Assembly: GCF_001649575.2 (NCBI RefSeq)
Contig: NC_051439.1
Coordinates: 185,785-249,784 of the forward strand
DNA length: 64,000 nucleotides
DNA from: Kryptolebias marmoratus
Lineage: Eukaryota; Chordata; Actinopteri; Cyprinodontiformes; Rivulidae
Direction of reading: 5' to 3'
The notes beneath the pieces are model-generated. The model saw nothing but the letters and a program-made list of their open reading frames with translations. It did not search any database and was not told the origin of the DNA. Both the position numbers and the translations under genes were made by a program. Within the stretch, counting starts at the first letter, position 1. Each line of letters starts with the position of its first letter. Shown here one piece after another: positions 57,497 to 64,000 of this stretch.

Positions 57497-59649
57497 GATA
57501 TGAGTTTATTTCATTTGTAAACTTTACACACACACAAACACACCCGCACCCCCCGCACACACACAAACACACATATATAGATAAATGCTCTGTTATGGTA
57601 AACAAAGCTATACTTCTCAGTATTTGATCTGCATCATATTTTCACCATGAGTATGAGTCACATTTAATCTCAAAACGTAAGCCTATTATGCAGCACTGCT
57701 TCCTTATCTCCTCAGTAATTTTGGCATCTTTTGCCAATTCACATCAGCAAAATTAAATATGATCAGCTATGCAGTCAAACCAGTCAACATAACATTGAGA
57801 CCTTAACCACTTCCTTCATAACACCACAGTTCCTCATTTCAAGAAAGTGAATTCGGCACAATGTAATGTAATGTCTTTTTTTTCTGCATTATCACATTGA
57901 GGTTCCGATTGCATACATTTGCATATCTTTGATATGCAGTCAACTTCTTCACCAGTGACACCATTGTCAGCAGTGCAAACAAAAAACTGATTACAGAGAA
58001 GAATCATCTAGATTACCTGTCTCTTTTAGAATTGAGATATATCATAGCACCAAAGAATAAAAAAGGTATTTGCCTTATGCACACTTCTTTATAAGATAAT
58101 ATCTTTTATAAGTCCCCATTTTCAAGCCCTGCCCCAAACAATATAAATGTATATGAGGAAAAACCAGGGCAAGTTTGATTTAGAATTTCAATAGAGCAGA
58201 TTCTGTTTAGACTTGCAGTTTTTGGCAGTATGCTCCACCACTTCAAAAATATCAATCACAACCTCGTATTCTTATTTTTCATGTCAAGTTGAAAGATACA
58301 CCAGTTTACTCCTTGGAAGTGGTCCTTGGAAGGCAATTTTTTGAATTTTTATTTTATTGTAATTTTGCAAAAGGCTCTACTAGAGCCTTACTAGAGGCAT
58401 ATGTCACATTATTTGTTTTTCTTTTTAGTAATATAAATTATTCATTTGATATAAAGTAGTGACTCTTTCACCTTCCTCTCCCCCACACTGCTATAAACAC
58501 CCCAACATTTATCAAACCTCTGTGAGCCCTCAATTCATTAGACAAAAGCATTAACTGCTGTTCTGCTTGCTGAATCATTTCACTCTTTTATTGGAATGAT
58601 GCTCTGAGGTAGCTGGCAGCACAGTATAAAAATGGAAAACGGTTGATGATGAATAATAAAGTATTTGCTTTATTGAACATAATGAAGCTCTGCTTATGGG
58701 CAGAATAGTGAACCATTGGAATATGTGTCAGCTGTGTGTTACAGGCAACATAAAATTCTTGTCTTTGTTCGAATAATACATACAGTTAAAATTTTATGTT
58801 AATGAAGTGATGGAGAAGATATATAAATAGTAATTCTTTGAAAATGGGCATCAGGGATAAGTTCAAATTTAAAATGCGAATTCAGCTTGACTTACAACCT
58901 TCAATTGATACTTAAATTTGCAAAGATGAACGTATTCTTTTTCTTTGGTTATCAAGGAATAGGATTTGAGTACAGATTTTCTTTAGGACACAGAATCCTT
59001 TTTTATCAAATACCATATGCTTGCAATCATTTGTTTGCCTTAGCTTAGAAGTGTGACTAGATGTACACAATCATTTACCAATGTTAAAATGGCAAGCTGC
59101 ACTGATTTGATTGAAAACCCTCAGAAGCACATTAAAGCCTTTATAGCTGATTGCCTCCTGGCTCAGCCTCATTAGTGAGTTTGGAGAGGAAAGCTTTATT
59201 GCAGGTAGTGTGGGGAAGGAGTTTCATAAAGCATGAAGGACAAATACACTGTCTCTCGTGATAACACCAAAGACACTGTTCTGCCGACTACAGAACCATG
59301 GCAAAGCCCTTGGCTCATAAAAATGTGGTTGTACATCATGGGAGCAAATGGAAAACTCACAAACCAACTTGATAATGAGCCCTTTCCTCAGTTTCTGTGA
59401 CATTTTTCCTATACGGCTCATCTATGTGGGTATTATATTATTATAGTATAGTATTATACAATAAACATCTGTGCTGTTCAAGTCTAATATGTTTGGTAAT
59501 TGCTAGGAGAGAACAAAGTAAATCACACTTTTTAGCAATACCTATTAAAAGGTTTTTAGAAAGGTAATAAGATATTTATTCATTACAGTATGCAGTACTG
59601 TCATACTTCATCCACATAGTAAAGGGTAATTATAGTATTCAGGATAATG
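57161..59649. other. Long stretch without recognised gene or repeat
   Basis: Contains an (ATT)n tract (57464-57490) and a CA-rich tract (57522-57572). From 57.6 kb it has ordinary complexity, no sign of TE coding and no second copy in the window. It may be unique intergenic or intronic DNA. Confidence 0.45.
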
Positions 59650-60115
59650 CTCTGTTGACACCAGGTGAAAAACGTGCTGTGGGTTTACTGTGATATTTTC
59701 ACAGATGCCCCAGCTTCGAAACCAGCACATCCAAGCTTGACTGAAATTGGAAGCTGTCTACATGGACAAACTAAATGCCTTTTGGAAGAAAATGATGGTC
59801 AGATGAGACAAAGATTTAGTTTTTTGGCTACAATGACAGGAAGTATGTTTGGGGAGTCAAAGTGAGACATTCATACCTAATAATACTCTACCAACTGTAA
59901 AATATCGTGGTGGAAGAACCATGCTGTGGGTCTGTTTCGCTGCCAGAGGTACTGGTGCATTACACAAAGGAGATGATGAAATAATGAAGGAGGAAGGCTA
60001 AATCCAAATGCATCAACTTCACCTCAAATCTAAACCTTTACAGTTGAAAGTTGGACAAAACAAGGTGTTCCAACAGGACAATAATCTGAAGCACACAACA
60101 AAATAAATTCCTTAT
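59650..60115 (+). pseudogene. Tc1/mariner transposase remnant
   Basis: The plus strand shows, across frames, [24 protein letters not shown] sequence, [16 protein letters not shown] and NKVFQQDNNLKHTTK. These are Tc1 blocks (GGGSVMVWGCFAASGTG, VFQQDNDPKHT) with the second catalytic Asp in QQDN. Several stops. No inverted repeats were found at the ends. Confidence 0.7.
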
Positions 60116-60212
60116 CTGTACCAGAAAAGCAAACAATTATAACTGTACTCATTCATTTTTACCAAGAAGAGTTGCCAAACATTCAGAAAACCTGTGCTCA
60201 ATTTCTAACTTG

Positions 60213-60742
60213 TGTGAAGTGAAACTATAATATAAACACTCCTCACCAGTTAGAATCATGTATTAATGTTCTGTAATTATATTGATTGTATTAACCTGAG
60301 GATAAGTGCAACTCTGCACTGGTGAGGTCATGGGAGTTTGTGGCGTACGTGACTGCCGGTACCAACTATGAAGATAACAATGTCCGGAGGAGTCAGCTAA
60401 GCGGAAGCCGGAACCCCTCCGAAGGAGGACACCTGCAGAAGATGGAGAAAAACAAGTCCATATATAGGGTTCTGGAGAGATGACTGAATGAGGATGGGAC
60501 AGTTCTTTGTTCAGGTTAAAATGCTATGTTTTAGTGATTTAGCTCAGACATCTTCTGGTGTTCCTGCTGTGAGCTGGTAACAAGTGTCTCCCTTAGTACT
60601 AAGGCTAATAAATCTTTTAAACTGAAGATACTGTTTCTGACCATTTTTGACTCCTGTTTTCTCTGTGCATTTTCTGGTCCGTCGTGAGGAGAGGTTTTTT
60701 AGAGTTTGAGTTTCATTTAGGTAATATTTTGTCTCCTCAACA
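60213..60742 (+). repeat. Solo LTR family F, copy 4
   Basis: 530 bp, TGTGAAGTGAAAC ... CTCCTCAACA, flanked by CTTG at 60209-60212 and 60743-60746. AATAAATC near 60607. Confidence 0.9.
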
Positions 60743-62252
60743 CTTGCTAAGAGACTTTTAACCGAATATTCGTAAGTGTATATGTATATTTTGGACAGTG
60801 TGTGCATTAGATAAAATCTACATTAAATTAAAGTTTGTTCACCCAATTCTTTTTGTAATCACTGATGTGGTAGTTATTTAACCCTGGAAATGGCTAGTTC
60901 AAAAATTCATTAACAGTTTAAGATTAATATAATATTTAATATAACATTTATGCCCATGACAAGTGCTTCTGCCCACAACTAGTAATGTATCATCTCAGAT
61001 ATACCTTTTTTTTAGCTGAACAATGTGACCAGTGTAGATGAAAAATACAGTTTGTGTGATCATGATTGCATGCAGAGCAAAGTACATGACAGCATCTAAA
61101 TTATCTTGCTTTAAAAGTCTCATTGAAAATCTCTTTTTCAAGGAAGACCAGGCCCAGAAGGCAGCACAGTATATAAACATATTGCAGTTGGCAGTCAGCA
61201 TTAAAAAGTGAATGGAAACATGTCTCAAAATGAAATGACCAAGAGATCTGTTGTCTCTCTACTTTAAAATGTATTTGACCCTCCTTATGGTAACCAGTCC
61301 TGGCAATTTGAAGTAATTTTGAAAATTATTTCAGGAAACAAGGGGAGCCTATCTAACTGATGTTCTTACTTTGAGGACAGAGAATTGTAAAACATAAAGA
61401 AGCATTGATTTTAGATTCTATGGAAGCATCAAATATTGACTTAAGTTCTGACACACATTTTTCTATTTTGATTTTGTCTTCTTTAACAAATAATGGCATG
61501 TTGTGTCTTCTTGCACACGTGAGGTTTGATTTGAAGAATTTTAGAACCTGGTAAAGACCAGATCCTTTTTTTATTTATTTTTTTTATTGTGTCTCAATAA
61601 GTAAAATCTTAGAACTAAAATATAATGGATTTTGTTTTTCTCAAGACTGTATATCAAATGAGACAAAGCAATAGAGGTGCATTTATTCAATCTAAATTAA
61701 TTTTTAAAAAAATTTTACGTGAAAAAAATGTAATTTAGGTAAACATCAATTTTACTTATACGTGTGAAGAGACAATTTTGCAAAACTAAAAAAAATGTGA
61801 TTGCTATCCAGAAACCAATTAATATAGCTTTAACACACAGCTATGTATATTCACTGGAATTGGCATCACCCCTGAAGCACAGGGGTTTATTGAATTATCT
61901 GTGGTTTGAATGTTGTGCTAATTACTATGGAAAAATAATTACATTCACCTTTCCACTTGGCTTGATCCCAGATGTGCACATTAAGAGATGGACCATGAGT
62001 GCATATAAAACCTCCATCTTCCATGACAAGAAACAGGTGGATATGGGCAGTTATACCTAATTCTACTGCAATTTGTAAATTTGTAGTTACATTTCACCTA
62101 GACAGAGATTTTGTACATGTAAGAGCCTTGTTCAAAGTGGAGATAAGATTTTACTGTATTTCCCTCACTCACTTTTTATATAGATACTGAGCTAAGCTTT
62201 GTGTGTTGGTAGCAGAGCGTCATCCCCAATACATATTCAATGTTCTAACATA
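60743..62252. other. Stretch without recognised gene or repeat
   Basis: AT-rich. The 98-codon frame at 61764-62060 has no recognisable family and is preceded by no clear promoter or splice signal. Confidence 0.45.
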
Positions 62253-62408
62253 ATGATTCCCAAACCTGGTCCTCGAGGAACACTATCCTGCATGTTTTCA
62301 TTGCTTCCCTGCTCTTCAGCAGGGTTTCAAGTTCTGCAGAAGCCAGTTAATCACTCACTCATTCAAATCAGGTGTGTCAAAGCAGGGAAACAACTAAAAC
62401 ATCCATAA
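62253..62408. mobile_element. hAT-like nonautonomous fragment
   Basis: TTCCCAAACCTGGTCCTCGA, CCTGCATGTTTTC, then CAAATCAGGTGTGTCAAAGC, GGGAAACA.CTAAAACAT: an inverted-repeat hAT element very common in fish. One end is cut by the family E repeat. Confidence 0.7.
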
Positions 62409-62416
62409 TTATCCTC

Positions 62417-62650
62417 TGTCTTTAAAACCCAGTCATCTCCTCCACTTACTCACTGGTTCATTGTTGCTGTTTGCTTGTCGCTCACGCTCTCTATCTCCAT
62501 GCCTTGCCTTACCTTTTTGTTTTGTTTATATTTTGTATTTTTGCTGCCACGTCAGCTTTTGTTTTTGTTTCTTTTATTTTAAAATAAATTCATGTTTTTT
62601 GATAATGAGTCTGCCCTCTGGGTTCATCCTGTTATCTACTGTTCATGACA
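62417..62650 (+). repeat. LTR-like family E, copy 5 (5'-truncated)
   Basis: TTTAAAACCCAGTCATCTCC, GCTGCCACGTCAGCTTTTG, AAAATAAATTC, GAGTCTGCCCTCTGGGTTC and a terminal GTTCATGACA. Confidence 0.75.
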
Positions 62651-63099
62651 TAATGAAGCAGCCAGAACTGAACCCAGCTACTCATGGCCATTGTTGGCGA
62701 AGGACATCGGCCATGGCAGCCACCACGCTTCCATCGGCCGCAGCAGCCACCACGCCTCCATTGGCCGCAGTAAATCCATCATTTTTCTCCGCCCACATAA
62801 AGACCTCAGAGATTTCCCCTACCAAGCTCCTGAAATTTTAAAAATACAGAGTCAGCGTGAAAACATACACAATAATATAAAAAGCTAAACTAAACTTATC
62901 TAAAACATTAACTAATTTAATATAAATAAAATAAATGAGCAAAAGTAACATAAACAGATGAAAATCTAAGCTAGGAAACTAGGATGTAAAAAGCTAAACT
63001 AAACTTATCTAAAAGAGGTAATACTAAAGGTAAACTAAGGAACATATAAGATAGATACTAAGATATAATCAACTGATAATAAGTAGAGTTGAAGCATTA
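62651..63099. other. Small GC repeat, then LINE-UTR-like A-rich sequence
   Basis: 62690-62770 has two copies of the unit CGGCC.CAGCAGCCACCACGC. From 62870 the CTAAACTAAACTTATCTAAA units match the UTR style of 41600-42030. Confidence 0.45.
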
Positions 63100-63719
63100 C
63101 GGATACAGTACGGATAAAGTATTTTTGCCGAATACGAGCATGATACGAATAAAACTCGTCAATATCCGTGCTCGGATATAAAAAAACATATATATATATA
63201 TATATCTGCACTCATCCTGAAGGAAAATCCTCATTGGGTAACTGACTGTTTTCACAATCTGGGATTGTCCAGTCACACAGAGTGCCCGTCCCTCCTTACA
63301 CACACATACATCTCTGCAGTGCTGCCCACTCTCGACTCGTTCTTTTTTCGTCACATATGCGGTGCATTTGACAAGACAGAGCTGAAAATGGCTTGAGCTG
63401 CATCAGCCACTGACTCCACTCCAGTCAGGTTTTGTTTTTTTTACAGTCTGCTTTCTCTAAGTTTGGCTAGTGGTGATATAAAGCCAGTTGGAACACAATG
63501 CTTTTGACAAGACAGAGCTGAAAACAGCTCGTTGTGTCATTCACTGCATCCACTCCGGTCGTTTTGTTTTTTTGTTTTTTTTTGAGTGTCTGCTTTTTTA
63601 TAATTTGTTCTGTAAATAGTTTTCTTACTTTTGTGATCAAAAACATTGATTTGAATCTTAATTTTGAGTCTGTTCTGTAAATAGTTTTCAAATAAACAAT
63701 ACATATAGCAACTTCTGAT
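63100..63719. repeat. hAT-like end and internal duplication
   Basis: 63085-63180 has alternating CGGATA/TACGAAT motifs, then (AT)n at 63187-63206. TTTGACAAGACAGAGCTGAAAA occurs at about 63368 and 63503 with similar following sequence (CACTCC.GTC). TCTGTAAATAGTTTTC occurs at about 63609 and 63672. A decayed nonautonomous element is likely. Confidence 0.45.
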
Positions 63720-64000
63720 CAATCCACATCAATTTCTGACTTAAAATAAGTACAGCTTTAAGCCCCACTGGTTAAACAACAGAAACTTCCAGGTTATGTC
63801 ACACCCACATAACAAGCTAACATAAACTAAACTAGGGTTTAAAAACCTTAGTTGAACAGATCAGAAATGATAAAAGCTAGGATATAGTAAATTAAAATAA
63901 ACTAATGGTCCTGGAAGACTAACTAAGAGTACCAAAGGCCAACTAAGAGTTAAAACATTTAAAGAAAAAAAAGGTTTCATAAAAACAAGCTAAATTTATC
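63720..64000. repeat. LINE-UTR-like repeat, runs off window
   Basis: ACTAACTAAGAGTACCAAAG, CTAACATAAACTAAACTAGG: same unit style as 41880-42010. No coding. Confidence 0.5.

Noticed and set aside
61764..62060. 98-codon plus-strand frame
   Set aside because: No recognisable motif, and neighbouring sequence gives no support for a gene.

Overview
This window is repeat-dominated nuclear DNA from a vertebrate, almost certainly a teleost fish. It holds Ty3/Gypsy chromoviruses, L2-type and jockey-superfamily LINEs, RTE elements, Penelope-like, hAT, Tc1/mariner and piggyBac fragments and many solo LTRs, all in AT-rich sequence with microsatellites. I see no bacterial operon, no CRISPR array, no rRNA or tRNA gene and no intact single-copy host gene. 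There are six assembly gaps: 1856-1955, 14782-14881, 31556-31655 and 38992-39091 (100 N each), 22803-23186 (384 N) and 33527-33647 (121 N).

Left part (1-7.6 kb): a minus-strand chromodomain-type Gypsy copy (A) runs off the left edge, followed by hAT-like and LTR-like pieces and a small Gypsy gag fragment. At 7.7-9.3 kb lies an LTR with a primer-binding-like site and leader. The most notable locus is at 10.4-14.5 kb on the plus strand. It is a spliced gene that joins a Gypsy-like DDE integrase with a GPY motif, a Ulp1-like (C48) cysteine protease with His, Asp, Gln and Cys all present, and a C-terminal C4HC3 PHD finger. This architecture fits a Ginger-type cut-and-paste transposon or a gene derived from one. 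The integrase end is truncated and frameshifted, but the nine protease-PHD exons read through without a break. A 62-bp hairpin-forming satellite follows it directly.

Middle (15-44 kb): a Penelope fragment, a perfect 49-bp palindrome, an RTE element split by a 388-bp hAT MITE, several solo LTRs, an L2 LINE with a large gap, and a stack of nested insertions at 23.9-28.6 kb. Gypsy copy B (33.9-38.4 kb) is the best-preserved retroelement, with a 785-residue open pol frame, but its gag end is truncated and pol has frame breaks. A 0.65-kb noncoding repeat occurs twice in opposite orientation (28.6 and 40.1 kb).

Right part (43-64 kb): a decayed DDE-type transposase gene of unassigned family (44.9-46.5 kb), two Gypsy pieces that share one LTR (46.6-48.9 kb), a gag-like ORF with a 21-bp coding minisatellite, an L2 LINE interrupted by two LTR elements, a Gypsy fragment whose integrase lies upstream of its reverse transcriptase (54.1-55.9 kb), and piggyBac, Tc1 and further LTR remnants. 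The tracts at 57.2-59.6 and 60.7-62.2 kb look single-copy.

Nothing here works as one pathway. The window records successive insertions, and nesting plus target-site duplications give relative ages for many of them.
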